A stretch of 64,000 nt of DNA, taken from assembly GCF_000255655.1 (NCBI RefSeq), contig NZ_JH636434.1, positions 816,661 through 880,660 of the forward strand. The letters are read 5' to 3'. This document shows, piece by piece, positions 1 to 13,081 of the stretch (its first letter is position 1; each line of letters opens with the position of its first letter). The stretch is from Schlesneria paludicola DSM 18645 (GTDB lineage: Bacteria > Planctomycetota > Planctomycetia > Planctomycetales > Planctomycetaceae). Below the pieces are notes generated by a model that saw nothing but the letters and a program-made list of their open reading frames with translations, searched no databases and was not told the DNA's origin. The position numbers and the translations under genes are program-made.

Positions 1-2
1 GG

Positions 3-1610
3 CTGTTGTGTGTCGAACGTTGGGGGGGCGACGATGGCCCCGATGACGCCATCGAAAACTGTCTCGACTGGCCGATCCTGCACGCGCTGGGGGCCAGTGA
101 TGACATCTTGCGAATGTACAAGCTGGCGTGGGAAGGACACCTTCGACAGTACACGCTCGCCAAAACGGTTGAAGTCCCCTTCGCTCGCGATGGAATGTAC
201 TACAAAGAATTCCCCGTGATGATGGACTGGCTGCACAACGCAGAAGGACTGGTTGTCTTTAACCTGCAGGGCCTGTCCGATCCCAATGATCGACGTTTTT
301 CGGAGCGTGTGAAACGATACGCCGGGTTCTATTTGAACGAAGATCCTGGCGCGCCGAACTATGATCCCCAACACAAAATCATTCGCAGCATGTTCAATGG
401 CAGTCGTGGCCCCCTGCTGCGTAAGACCACAGGGCTCGATTGGGCCGGCGATCCGATCGAAGTTGAAAACCGATTTCGCCCCGGCCACGGAGAAACATCG
501 TATGCCCAAATGCTCGAGCACTTCAAAGACTACAACGATACCGTCGGGGACCACCCTCAGAATCTGAAGTCCACGACCTTGGCATTCAACGCCTTTGCGC
601 TAACGCATGACGACAAGTATCGCAAATGGCTACTTGAATATGTCGATGCTTGGCGCGAAAGGATGCGGGCCAACTCGAACATCATCCCCACCAACGTCGG
701 ATTGGACGGAAAGATCGGCAGTGATGCGGGCGGACACTGGTGGGGCGGCGTCTACGGCTGGGGATTCACGGTCTATGACCCGGCATCAAAAAAAATGGCC
801 AGCCGCAACCAACACGAAGCGGGGCTTCAAGGATTTATCAATGCGTATGCTCTGACGGGCGATGACCGATATCTTGACCCGTGGCGCAAGCAGATGGATG
901 CGGTCAACGCCAACAAAAAGATCGAGAATGGAACGACGCTGTACCCTCGGATGTTCGGTGAGCAGGGGTGGTACGATTTTGTCCCCGAAAAATACTCCGC
1001 CGGTGCGACGGAGATCGCCTACTTCACCATGAAGGCTGACGATCTAGAACGAATCGCTGCGAACCCCTGGATGACTTACCTTCGCGGAAAGAACCCCGAG
1101 TTTCCCGAACAGGCTCTCCGCGGCGATTTAGCGCTGATTGGAAAACAGGTTCGCGGCCTGCGTGACGATCGGACCACACCCGATACACGTCTGGCGGACG
1201 ATCCGATGAAGTACAATCCCGCAAGTGTGACGTCACTGATTCAATTGGCGCTGGGCGGATTGCATCCGGGTCGAAGCGGCTCGGCACTCCATTGTCGGCT
1301 GCGATACTTTGACCCGGTCAACCGACGCGCCGGTTTCCCCGAGGATGTTGCGGCACTGATCGAAGAAATGACCGAGGATCACGTCACTGTCACGCTCGTC
1401 AACATCAACCAACTGGATTGCCGAAAACTGATTGTCCAGGCAGGGGGGTATGGTGAACACCAATTCCTGTCGCTGGACTCGGGCGACAAGCAACAACCGT
1501 TGAACACGAATCACCTGATCGTGAACCTCGCCCCCGGATCAGGAACGCGGCTGAAGCTGACCATGAAACGCTACGCCCATCCACCGACGATGGCCTTCCC
1601 GTGGAATTAG
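3..1610 (+). CDS. Barrel-type hypothetical protein, 5' truncated by window edge
   Basis: The frame is open from the first base, and the first start-like codon (TTG at 6) has no ribosome binding site, so the true N-terminus lies outside the window. At least 534 residues remain. The protein is rich in Trp, Tyr and His, with repeated helical hairpins of the kind 'ALTHDDKYRKWLLEYVDAW' and 'YALTGDDRYLDPWRKQ', which suggests an (alpha/alpha)-barrel fold as in six-hairpin glycosidases and lyases. The last 100 residues look like a beta-sandwich tail. I do not recognise a specific family or catalytic residues. It converges on the methionine aminopeptidase gene 105 bp downstream. Coding status is firm; function is unknown. 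Confidence 0.7.
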   Translation: MLCVERWGGDDGPDDAIENCLDWPILHALGASDDILRMYKLAWEGHLRQYTLAKTVEVPFARDGMYYKEFPVMMDWLHNAEGLVVFNLQGLSDPNDRRFSERVKRYAGFYLNEDPGAPNYDPQHKIIRSMFNGSRGPLLRKTTGLDWAGDPIEVENRFRPGHGETSYAQMLEHFKDYNDTVGDHPQNLKSTTLAFNAFALTHDDKYRKWLLEYVDAWRERMRANSNIIPTNVGLDGKIGSDAGGHWWGGVYGWGFTVYDPASKKMASRNQHEAGLQGFINAYALTGDDRYLDPWRKQMDAVNANKKIENGTTLYPRMFGEQGWYDFVPEKYSAGATEIAYFTMKADDLERIAANPWMTYLRGKNPEFPEQALRGDLALIGKQVRGLRDDRTTPDTRLADDPMKYNPASVTSLIQLALGGLHPGRSGSALHCRLRYFDPVNRRAGFPEDVAALIEEMTEDHVTVTLVNINQLDCRKLIVQAGGYGEHQFLSLDSGDKQQPLNTNHLIVNLAPGSGTRLKLTMKRYAHPPTMAFPWN

Positions 1611-1715
1611 AGCTCCAGACCTAAACCGACAGATTGACGAACTCATGCCAGGCAGACCCACGGGCCTGCAAGTGACGCTCAGGAACCTAACAGAAGAGAG
1701 TAGCGCGATGCGCCA

Positions 1716-2543
1716 CTAGAACTTATGGCCGGGCTTCGGGCCATTCTGAGTTTGGGTCAGGATTTCAGGCCCCGACTCGGTCACCAGGATCGAATGCTCG
1801 AACTGGGCGGAGAGAGACAAGTCCATGGTTCGAACCGTCCACTTGTCGCGCGTGTCGAGCATCGTCCGCCAGGTACCGATGTTCAACATCGGCTCGACGG
1901 TGAATGACATTCCGGGTTCGATCACGATTTGAGACGCACCCGTCTTCGGAAGATAGTGCGGAACACCCGGTTCCTGATGGAACTCACGTCCCAGCCCGTG
2001 TCCCTGATATTCCTGGACAACAGACAGCCCCTCGGACCGGGCGAATTTCTCGATCGCTTGCCCAATGTCGCTGATCTTGCCAAACGGCTGAATCGCCTGA
2101 ATACCCAAGTACAGCGAATCGAACGTCGCTTGAACCAAATGTCGTGTTTCGTCAGAGACGGTTCCGATGATGAAAGTCTCGGACGAATCGCCGTGCCAGC
2201 CGTCGACAATCGTGGTCAAGTCGACATTCACGATGTCGCCATCACGGAGTGGCATCTTGTTGGGGATGCCATGACAGACGACTTCATTCACACTGGTGCA
2301 GATGGTATTCGGATACGACTTATAACCCAGACATGCCGGAATATGTCCGTGATCCATCGTGTAGTCGTACACGAGCTTGTCCAGTTCCAGCGTCGTGATG
2401 CCCGCCTTCACATGAGGTCGAACAAAATCCATAAGCTGGGCATTGAAGCGCCCAGCGGCACGCAGACCCGCTTGTTCCTCGTCGGTGAGATACAGCGGAC
2501 ACTTCGGTTTTGGCTTGCGACGCAACACATTCATAATGTTCAA
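1716..2543 (-). CDS. map: Type I methionine aminopeptidase
   Basis: Removes the initiator methionine from new proteins in the cytoplasm. The 275-residue protein has the pita-bread metallopeptidase signature: metal-binding Asp residues in '[17 protein letters not shown]', His in '[10 protein letters not shown]', and the two Glu ligands in '[10 protein letters not shown]' and '[10 protein letters not shown]'. The N-terminus carries a short basic stretch (RRKPKPK) before the catalytic domain and lacks the SEC-C zinc motif found in some MAPs. The gene is single, with no close operon partner; bioB lies 178 bp upstream on the same strand. Identification is firm; whether it is the only MAP of this genome cannot be told here. 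Confidence 0.95.
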   Translation of the reverse strand: MNIMNVLRRKPKPKCPLYLTDEEQAGLRAAGRFNAQLMDFVRPHVKAGITTLELDKLVYDYTMDHGHIPACLGYKSYPNTICTSVNEVVCHGIPNKMPLRDGDIVNVDLTTIVDGWHGDSSETFIIGTVSDETRHLVQATFDSLYLGIQAIQPFGKISDIGQAIEKFARSEGLSVVQEYQGHGLGREFHQEPGVPHYLPKTGASQIVIEPGMSFTVEPMLNIGTWRTMLDTRDKWTVRTMDLSLSAQFEHSILVTESGPEILTQTQNGPKPGHKF

Positions 2544-2721
2544 CTATACGCTCCAGCGCCGCCCCGGCGCCATTGTTAGGACCGGAAAACGACGAATGAA
2601 ATCGATCGCTCCTTAGTTTGAATCAGTGTCACCGCCCCGCCACCATTTCGCAAGGTCGGCCGTCGGTTGACGGCCCTCGACAATCTTGCGTTGGAGTCCA
2701 GCGATCACACTGAAATCTTAT

Positions 2722-3810
2722 CTATCCGTGGCAAGTCACCGGTTGGACTGGCTCAGCCGAGCTTCCCGATTCCGTCGTGCTCGGTTGGGTCGCCTTCCAG
2801 GCCTGATACGCTTCGTGGTCACCAATGACAATTTCGAAACCCAGATCGGCCACCATTTTGAAATCGTCTTCCGCAGCCTGCCCCTTCGTCGTCAAATAGT
2901 CGCTGACGAACATCGAATTGGCAGCATAAAGGCTCATTGCCTGCATAGAACGCAAATTCACTTCACGTCCACCCGACACGCGAAGCTCCACAGCTGGGTT
3001 GGCCAGCCGGAACAGGCACAACGTCTTGAGACAGTATCGTGGATTCAGGTCCCATTTTCGCTCGAGCGGGGTTCCGTCGATCGAATGCAAGAAATTGACA
3101 GGTGTTGAATGCACGCCCAGCGTTCTGAGTTCAAACGCCACATCGACCAGATCGCGATCCGATTCACCCATTCCAACGATCAAACCACTGCACAACTCCA
3201 TTCCCGCGTTTCGCACGGCCTTCAGCGTTTGCAGCCGATCTTCGTAGGTGTGCGTTGAACAGATTTTGTCGTGAAAACCGCGGCTGGTATTCAGGTTATG
3301 GTTGATTCGATCGACGCCAGCCGCCTTCAGTTGTTCGGCCTGCTCCGGCTTCAGTAACCCCAAACAGCAGCAGATGTGCAGTCCGTATTTGTCTTTGATT
3401 TTTGTCACTGTGCTGGCGATGTGTCCGACTTCACGATCGGTCGGACCGCGGCCCGAGGTCACAATGCAGTAGGTTCGCGCTTGTGAAGCGACGGCACGCT
3501 CGGCCCCCTCCATCAACTTGGCTTCGTTCAACAGGGCATAACGTGGAATCTCGGCTTCAGATACGATCGATTGCGAACAGTATCCACAGTCTTCAGGACA
3601 CAGCCCGCTTTTGGCATTCTTCAGAAAATACAGATGAACGCGCTTTCCAAAGTGTTGGCGACGCACGCGATATGTTGCCGCAAGCAAATCCAGCAGTTCG
3701 TCATCGTCAGACTGAAGGATCTGAAGACCTTCGTCGACGGTCAATTCATGGCCCGCTAGAACTCGAGTTGCCAAATCGTTCCAACAATCAGTCGCCAGCG
3801 TGCCCATCAA
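2722..3810 (-). CDS. bioB: Biotin synthase (radical SAM)
   Basis: Catalyses the last step of biotin synthesis, inserting sulfur into dethiobiotin. The 362-residue protein has the radical-SAM cluster motif CPEDCGYC (CxxxCxxC) near residue 71, followed by the BioB-typical 'YCSQS', and the 'GVDRINHNLNTS' and 'CSGLIVGMGE' segments of the TIM barrel. Length is normal for the family apart from a Ser/Pro-rich C-terminal tail of about 25 residues. ATG ATG at the start gives two adjacent candidate starts. No other bio genes are in the window, so the pathway is split in this genome. Confidence 0.96.
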   Translation of the reverse strand: MMGTLATDCWNDLATRVLAGHELTVDEGLQILQSDDDELLDLLAATYRVRRQHFGKRVHLYFLKNAKSGLCPEDCGYCSQSIVSEAEIPRYALLNEAKLMEGAERAVASQARTYCIVTSGRGPTDREVGHIASTVTKIKDKYGLHICCCLGLLKPEQAEQLKAAGVDRINHNLNTSRGFHDKICSTHTYEDRLQTLKAVRNAGMELCSGLIVGMGESDRDLVDVAFELRTLGVHSTPVNFLHSIDGTPLERKWDLNPRYCLKTLCLFRLANPAVELRVSGGREVNLRSMQAMSLYAANSMFVSDYLTTKGQAAEDDFKMVADLGFEIVIGDHEAYQAWKATQPSTTESGSSAEPVQPVTCHG

Positions 3811-4356
3811 CAGCCGTCCTTCGAATCAAGTTGCGTCAATATTTGTTCGCCACCAAGAGTCGCGATTCTAGCTTCCCGAGGGGCGAGTGCGACAGTGCTC
3901 GGCCTTTCACTGGACGAATTCGTCAGGTTGGGGCTTTTGCCCCCACATTTTTGTCGAGAGGATCTGTCCGCGCAGGATGCCCATTTTCGGCTTGGCAAAG
4001 CTTGCAATCCAGAGGGGGATGGCATGCTGCTTGCGTCTCAAATCGCCGTTCCAGCCAATCTGTCCCCGCGGGACGGCATTGACCGGTTTTTGGCATGCCA
4101 ATAAACTACGTTGCTCAGGCAACTTACGTCGTCACTTCCGCAAGCGAAAAGCGGTTTTGGCAAATAAGCATGCCGTTTGGCACCGTCCACAAACCGCTGG
4201 TCACTGTCAAGGTGGCAGGAAAACGCTGGAATCGATGGCGTGGAAATCCGCCGTTTGTTCGCAGGCGTCCATGGATTGTGGCCGCTGGCGAGCAATAAAC
4301 ACCGCTGATTGTGAACATTGCAGGGATGCTCGGCTCGTAAAATTAACGGATGAATC
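3811..4356. other. Intergenic region between bioB and secA
   Basis: A stretch of 546 bp between two divergent genes. Several short open frames exist on both strands, but none has a recognisable domain, a good ribosome binding site or an even composition, so I call no gene. It must hold the promoters of bioB and secA; I could not single out a convincing -35/-10 pair. There are several copies of the short word TTGGCA/TGCCAA, including GGCATGCC near 4093, which may be regulatory or chance. Confidence 0.4.
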
Positions 4357-7986
<3,630 letters not shown>

Positions 7987-8061
7987 GACGTCGTGCGTCG
8001 GTGGGCCGCTCGCTCACTGCACGCGCCCAACGTTGATGCTTATCCAGCGCAGGGGAATCGG

Positions 8062-9420
8062 ATGCCCTTTGTATTTGGTTGGCTATTGAATGGCATTTAC
8101 GTCCTGATCCTGACGGCGGTCGCACCGGTGCTGGTCTATCGTCGGCTGGCCCAAGGAAAGTACCGTCACGGCTGGAAGGAAAAGCTGACGGGGCAATTGC
8201 GCCGTCAGCATCCCGATCGGCCGTGCCTGTGGTTTCATGCCGTCAGCGTCGGTGAAGTCGTCCAGTTACAACGCATAATCGAAGATGCCCGCCAACGATT
8301 TCCGTCGGCGGAATTGTTCATCACGGTCACGACGGATACGGGTTTCGAAGTCGCCAAATCGAAGTATCCCAATCACACGGTCTCGTATTTTCCTCTCGAT
8401 TTCACCTGGGCCGTAAGTGCCGCGTTGAACGCGATTCGCCCCGATGCGATTGTGCTGGTAGAACTGGAGCTGTGGCCGAACTTTGTCTTCGCAGCGCATC
8501 GACGACACATCCCGCTCGTGCTGATTAACGGCCGTATCGGCGAGAAAAGCTTTCGTGGCTATTCGCGAATCAAATGGCTGATGCAGCAAATCCTGGTCTG
8601 CTTCGACGTTCTCGCCGTTCAGAATGAAACGTATGCTGATCGACTCCGTCGTCTGGGCGCCCCAACCGAGCGCGTCATCGTCACGGGGAACATCAAGTTC
8701 GACCGGGTGGAGACTGATCGGTCGAATCCTAAAACTGCAGAACTGCGACGCGGCTTTCAGCTTGCGGACACGGAACAAGTCCTGGTTGCAGGAAGCACGC
8801 AAGATCCCGAGGAATCTTACGCATTGGCGGCGTGGGCGGCACTACGAGCCGAGTTTCCGAATCTGAGATTGATCCTCGTTCCGCGACATAAGGAACGGTT
8901 CAACGAAGTGGCGGCGCTTGTTCTCGACCGCGGCTATCCGCTGATTCGTCGCAGTCGCCTTAGCTCCGAGCCCGGCTCCAACGTTAACGATCAAACCCAG
9001 ACGGCAGAACCAGCGGAGGGTATGTCGGCAGGCAGAATCCCCCCCGTCCTCTTGTTGGATACCCTGGGTGATCTCGCCGCCTGTTGGGGGCTGGCAGAGA
9101 TCGCGTTCGTCGGAGGGACACTGACAAACCGAGGCGGTCAGAACATGATCGAGCCAGCCGGGTACGGCGCCGCACTGGTACTCGGTCCCAACACCTGGAA
9201 CTTCAAGGACATCACGGAAGCTCTCGTTTCACGGAACGCCGCACGCGTCGTTCATGACGCGAATGGACTTCGTGAGACAATTCGCGAATTGTTGGGGCGC
9301 CCGGTCGAAGCGAATCAACTCGGTCAGGCCGCGCAATCGTTTGTGCAGTCACAACAGGGCGCGGTCCAGCGCACGCTCGACTTGATCGACAAGACGTTGT
9401 CGCGAACCACGCGAGGATGA
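8062..9420 (+). CDS. waaA: 3-deoxy-D-manno-octulosonic acid (Kdo) transferase
   Basis: Adds Kdo to lipid A at the inner membrane, a step of lipopolysaccharide core synthesis. The 452-residue product has an N-terminal membrane anchor, the GT30 N-domain with 'FHAVSVGEVVQ' and 'INGRIGEKSFRGY', and the C-terminal nucleotide-sugar domain with 'GSTQDPEE' and 'GGTLTNRGGQNMIEP'. I place the start at ATG 8062, preceded by AGGGG at 8051-8055; a GTG at 7993 would add 23 residues with no family likeness. An extra loop of about 25 residues lies before 'LLLDTLGDL'. It lies 75 bp after secA and may be cotranscribed. Its presence supports a Gram-negative type outer membrane with lipid A. Confidence 0.93.
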   Translation: MPFVFGWLLNGIYVLILTAVAPVLVYRRLAQGKYRHGWKEKLTGQLRRQHPDRPCLWFHAVSVGEVVQLQRIIEDARQRFPSAELFITVTTDTGFEVAKSKYPNHTVSYFPLDFTWAVSAALNAIRPDAIVLVELELWPNFVFAAHRRHIPLVLINGRIGEKSFRGYSRIKWLMQQILVCFDVLAVQNETYADRLRRLGAPTERVIVTGNIKFDRVETDRSNPKTAELRRGFQLADTEQVLVAGSTQDPEESYALAAWAALRAEFPNLRLILVPRHKERFNEVAALVLDRGYPLIRRSRLSSEPGSNVNDQTQTAEPAEGMSAGRIPPVLLLDTLGDLAACWGLAEIAFVGGTLTNRGGQNMIEPAGYGAALVLGPNTWNFKDITEALVSRNAARVVHDANGLRETIRELLGRPVEANQLGQAAQSFVQSQQGAVQRTLDLIDKTLSRTTRG

Positions 9421-9450
9421 CTGTTTACATCACCCTTGCCGTTCGATCGG

Positions 9451-10260
9451 CTACCAGTGCATCACGAAACCACCATCGACATTGATTGTTTGCCCTGTCA
9501 TTTCCGAGGCTCGTTCGGATGCTAGAAATGTCACGAGATTCGCAATGTCTTCAGGCTTTTGCCAACGCTTTAAAGGAATGACATTCTTCACTTTTTCGTT
9601 GGCCCAGTCTTCATAGGTTCGACGAAGCTCGGGCGGTTGCTGGTCATTCCAGGCCCGCCAGACAGACTGATTCAAGGGTGTCTGCACCATACCCGGGCAG
9701 ACGGTATTCACGCGCACTCCGTGTGGGGCCAAGTCCTTGGCCATGCACTGTGCAAAATTAATATTCGCCGCCTTGCTGGCGCTATAAGGGGGATCGGTTT
9801 GAGAACCAATCTGACCTGCCACCGATGCCACGAACACGAACGAGCCACTCCGCCGCTCGACCATCTGCGGGGCGAATGCATGAGCGATGTGTACCATTCC
9901 CAGAATGTTGACATCGAGTACTCGGTCCCAAAGACTGGCGGGCACGTTTGTGAATGGAAAACCAAACCGTCCCGAAGAAATCGCCGCCGAATGTACAACG
10001 ATCGTTACCGGCCCGAGAAGCTCCTCGGTTTGAAGGCGGGCCACCTCGATCGTTGCCGGTTGACTGACATCAACGATCAGACCCTCCGTTTTGACGCCCG
10101 CCTTCTGCCCCAACGATGCGGCGACATCGGCCGTCGACGGCGACAGATCCCAAAGCGCCACGTGGCATCCCTCGCTGGCCAGCGCCGTGGCACAAGCAAG
10201 TCCGATCCCGCTCGCCCCACCAGTCACGACCGCATTCTGTCCGCTCAAAAACAGATCCAT
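9451..10260 (-). CDS. SDR family NAD(P)-dependent oxidoreductase
   Basis: Classical short-chain dehydrogenase of 269 residues. Seen in sequence: the Rossmann motif TGGASGIG near the N-terminus, Ser in 'FVASVAGQIG', the catalytic YSASK pair, and the C-terminal 'TGQTINVDGGF' common in 3-oxoacyl-ACP-reductase-like and sugar dehydrogenases. The open frame extends another 139 codons upstream, but that part has no domain and is Arg-rich; I start at ATG 10260, where the beta-strand 'LFLSGQNAVVTGG' begins. It is transcribed toward waaA, with only 30 bp between the stops. The substrate cannot be told from sequence. Confidence 0.9.
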   Translation of the reverse strand: MDLFLSGQNAVVTGGASGIGLACATALASEGCHVALWDLSPSTADVAASLGQKAGVKTEGLIVDVSQPATIEVARLQTEELLGPVTIVVHSAAISSGRFGFPFTNVPASLWDRVLDVNILGMVHIAHAFAPQMVERRSGSFVFVASVAGQIGSQTDPPYSASKAANINFAQCMAKDLAPHGVRVNTVCPGMVQTPLNQSVWRAWNDQQPPELRRTYEDWANEKVKNVIPLKRWQKPEDIANLVTFLASERASEMTGQTINVDGGFVMHW

Positions 10261-10427
10261 ATGGGACTTACCTTGTGTTGATGGAATTCCAATTGGAGTC
10301 GGCGTTTTCCCGCCTGAAGACTGTCGATCCAAATAGTGCCAGATTATCATGGGTTGGATACTGGGACCAACCGAGTCACGCTCAGTCAACCCAAGTCTCG
10401 ATGCCTGATTCAATGAGCGAACAACTG

Positions 10428-11759
10428 ATGAACACGAAATCTTCTCGTCGTAAGTTCCTGCAGCATTCATCGGTGCTCGCTGCGGCGTACTGGGTTGGTT
10501 CATCAGATCAAGTATGGTCGCAAGAACGTTCCGCGAATGAAGAAATTCGTTTCGCCTGCATTGGCGTCGAGGGACGCGGGTCAAGCGATCGCGACGAAGC
10601 AGGTCGTCACGGGCACATCGTGGCGCTTTGCGATATCGACGAAGAGCGACTCGAGAAGGCGGCGTTGCGATTCCCACAGGCGAAGACGTTCGTCGATTAT
10701 CGCAAGATGCTCGACGAAATCGGTGGCCAGATTGATGCCGTCACGGTCAGTACGCCCGATCATACACACGCTCCCGCGGCCATCCGCGCCATGAAGATGG
10801 GGAAGCACTGCTTCTGCCAAGAACCCCTCACATACACTGTCGCAGAAGCAAGAATGATGCGGCTGCTCGCCGCGGAAAAGAAGCTCTGTACCCAGATGGG
10901 AAATCAGGGAACGTCAATCAGCGGCCTTCGGGAAGCGGTCGAAGTCATCCGTCGTGGCGAAATTGGCGACGTAAAAGAGATCCACGTCTGGACCAATCGT
11001 CCCATCTGGGCTCAAGGTGTTGGACGCCCCAAGACAGAAGTGCCCTGCCCGCCGCACATTCACTGGGACCTGTTCCTCGGCCCTGCAAAAGAGCGCCCTT
11101 ACAATCCGGCCTATGCCCCCTTCGCCTGGCGAGGATGGCTCGATTTTGGCACGGGTGCTCTCGGTGAAATGGCCTGCCACACGATGAATATGGCGGTCAA
11201 AGCGCTTGAGCTGTTCGACCCCATCAGCGTCGAGGCAACGCCTGACACAGAATGGACCGGTGAAGCGCGTGTCGAATCGTATCCGAAAAGCTCGGTCATC
11301 AAGTTTGGATTCGGTCCTCGCGGCAAGTTCAGCCCCTGTACACTGACCTGGTATGATGGCGGAATTCGCCCCGACGAGTCATTGTTGATGGGGGAAACCA
11401 TCGGTGCCAGCGGATCACTGGTCATCGGTGACAAAGGCCGAATTTATTCGAAGAATGACTACCACGCGGAATTCGTCATCCTTCCGAAGGACAGCTTTAA
11501 CGACCGAGTCAAACCTGAATACATCGTATCGCCGGGCCACTTCACAGAGTTCGCGAATGCCATCAAGCAGAACAAGCCTGAAATGGCCATGTCGAACTTC
11601 AACTACGCCGGGCGCTTGACGGAAACGGTCTTGTTGGGCAATGTCGCGTTGCGAGCTGGCAAGAAAATCATGTGGGATGGTGACAACATGAAGATCACCA
11701 ACGATGAAGCAGCCAACCAATACATTACTCGCGTCTACCGCAAGGGATTCGAGTTGTAA
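10428..11759 (+). CDS. Tat-exported Gfo/Idh/MocA family oxidoreductase
   Basis: NAD(P)-dependent sugar dehydrogenase-like protein of about 443 residues, probably periplasmic. The N-terminus has a twin-arginine signal (SSRRKFLQHSS followed by a short hydrophobic stretch ending VWSQE). The Rossmann domain follows ('FACIGVEGRGSSD'), then 'VSTPDHTHAPAAIRAMKMGK' and 'QEPLTYTVAEA', matching the EKP region of the family, and a C-terminal domain with 'WRGWLDFGTGALGEMACHT'. This subfamily is strongly expanded in planctomycetes. In-frame ATGs also lie at 10401 and 10413; none has a clear ribosome binding site, and I chose the one that gives a normal Tat n-region. Its substrate is unknown. Confidence 0.88.
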   Translation: MNTKSSRRKFLQHSSVLAAAYWVGSSDQVWSQERSANEEIRFACIGVEGRGSSDRDEAGRHGHIVALCDIDEERLEKAALRFPQAKTFVDYRKMLDEIGGQIDAVTVSTPDHTHAPAAIRAMKMGKHCFCQEPLTYTVAEARMMRLLAAEKKLCTQMGNQGTSISGLREAVEVIRRGEIGDVKEIHVWTNRPIWAQGVGRPKTEVPCPPHIHWDLFLGPAKERPYNPAYAPFAWRGWLDFGTGALGEMACHTMNMAVKALELFDPISVEATPDTEWTGEARVESYPKSSVIKFGFGPRGKFSPCTLTWYDGGIRPDESLLMGETIGASGSLVIGDKGRIYSKNDYHAEFVILPKDSFNDRVKPEYIVSPGHFTEFANAIKQNKPEMAMSNFNYAGRLTETVLLGNVALRAGKKIMWDGDNMKITNDEAANQYITRVYRKGFEL

Positions 11760-11790
11760 TCAAAGGCATGTCGATGACGCCAGGAAATTG

Positions 11791-11822
11791 CAAGGCTCGA
11801 TCCGTCACAAGATCGGGCCTTG
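11791..11822 (+). terminator. Hairpin downstream of the Gfo/Idh/MocA gene
   Basis: CAAGGCTCGATC and GATCGGGCCTTG form a 12-bp stem with one G-T mismatch around an 8-base loop, 31 bp after the stop codon. There is only a weak T tract after it, so intrinsic termination is likely but not certain. Confidence 0.55.
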
Positions 11823-11927
11823 TTGCACTTCAACAAGTAATTTGGTGATCATCACAATTCACGGTCCAATCCCGATACGTCCGATCCGTACCCTGCGTTC
11901 AACGAGTCCATCTCGATAGGAGTCACG

Positions 11928-12911
11928 ATGCGTGCGCTACTCACAACGGCCCCTGGTGGCTGGCCCAATACTTCCATCTCGAACGTCGAATCGAGACTCG
12001 GACAACCCAATCAAGTGCTGGTCAAAGTGACCGCAGTGGGCTTGAATCCTGCCGACAATTTTCAGATTGAAGGACGCTACCCGGGTGGTCCCAAGCCACC
12101 CTTTATCGTCGGCCGCGATGCCTGCGGTGTGGTCCTGAAAGGGGACGCCGGTGGACAATGGAAGCCAGGCGATGCGGTCATCGCACTCCAATCAACGACG
12201 ACGGACTTGGAACACGGAACATTGTGCGAGGAGCAGTGGATTGCCGCCGAAAATCTGGCCCGCAAGCCCACGGGATGGAGTGACCTTGAGGCCGCTGCAG
12301 CGCCGCTCGTTTATCAAACGGCCTGGAAGGCACTCGTTGATGTCGGCGGTTTGCAACCAGGACAGACGGTCGTTGTCACGGGGGCTTCTGGAGGCGTCGG
12401 TCTCGCCTCCGTTCAGTTGGCCCGTGCCTACGGTGCGACCGTGGTCGCATTGTCCCGGTCCACCGAGAAGCAGAATCGACTACGAACGGCGGGTGCGCAT
12501 CACGTCTTCTCACCGGAAACGGACCACCTCAAAGACAAGATCTTCGACGCGGTTAAGGCAAAAGGAGTCGACGTTGTCGTCGAGACTGTCGGAGGTCCCA
12601 TTCTGGCGACGTCATTGCATCTACTCGGCGTTCACGGACGGATCAGTGTGGTTGGTGTTCTGGCCGGCGTGGAAAGCAACATTTCCATTCCCGCACTCAT
12701 GTTCAAGCGAGCGTCGATTCATGGGGTGCTCGTCACCGATGATGTGCCGGCGAAATCACAGGCCGCCTGGACACAGATCGTCGAACTCATGACGACCGCG
12801 GAAATCCGTCCCATCGTCGACGCACATTTCCCGCTCGAGAAATCCTCGGATGCGTTTGAAAAACTGCGCGGCAACGTGTTCGGTAAGGTTGTCGTTCAAG
12901 TCTCAAACTAG
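11928..12911 (+). CDS. MDR family oxidoreductase (quinone reductase / zinc-free alcohol dehydrogenase)
   Basis: Medium-chain reductase of 327 residues. The N-terminal GroES-like domain has 'VKVTAVGLNPADNF' and 'IVGRDACGVV'; the Rossmann domain has 'VVVTGASGGVGLASVQLA'. The Cys cluster of structural-zinc alcohol dehydrogenases is absent, which places it with NADPH:quinone reductase-like enzymes. The C-terminal 'GNVFGKVVVQ' is typical. A ribosome binding site (GATAGGAG, 11915-11922) precedes the ATG. It stands alone between two hairpins. Physiological substrate unknown. Confidence 0.9.
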   Translation: MRALLTTAPGGWPNTSISNVESRLGQPNQVLVKVTAVGLNPADNFQIEGRYPGGPKPPFIVGRDACGVVLKGDAGGQWKPGDAVIALQSTTTDLEHGTLCEEQWIAAENLARKPTGWSDLEAAAAPLVYQTAWKALVDVGGLQPGQTVVVTGASGGVGLASVQLARAYGATVVALSRSTEKQNRLRTAGAHHVFSPETDHLKDKIFDAVKAKGVDVVVETVGGPILATSLHLLGVHGRISVVGVLAGVESNISIPALMFKRASIHGVLVTDDVPAKSQAAWTQIVELMTTAEIRPIVDAHFPLEKSSDAFEKLRGNVFGKVVVQVSN

Positions 12912-12998
12912 TGAAGCTTCAAGCCTGAATTGGCACGGCGATGAACTCGGCGCGAGTGGGTCAACTCGTCGAGCAACGTGCAGTGCATGCACGAGACA

Positions 12999-13032
12999 TG
13001 TCGGGCCGTGAGTTGCAACACACGGCCCGACA
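12999..13032. terminator. Perfect 12-bp hairpin between convergent genes
   Basis: TGTCGGGCCGTG, a 10-base loop, then the exact complement CACGGCCCGACA. It lies between the convergent MDR gene (stop 12911) and the TPR gene of the flagellar block (stop 13082), so it probably ends transcription from both sides. No long T tract is present. Confidence 0.65.
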
Positions 13033-13081
13033 CCCTTGATGTCCAGACGAATTTACGAAACGAAATCTCGAATCCCGGGCG

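Noticed and set aside
1651-1670. Possible terminator hairpin between the first gene and map
   Set aside because: Only a five-base stem (CAGGC/GCCTG) or a stem with a two-base loop; too weak to list.
3402-4082. 226-codon frame across bioB and the gap upstream
   Set aside because: Antisense to the radical-SAM core; composition irregular and no domain.
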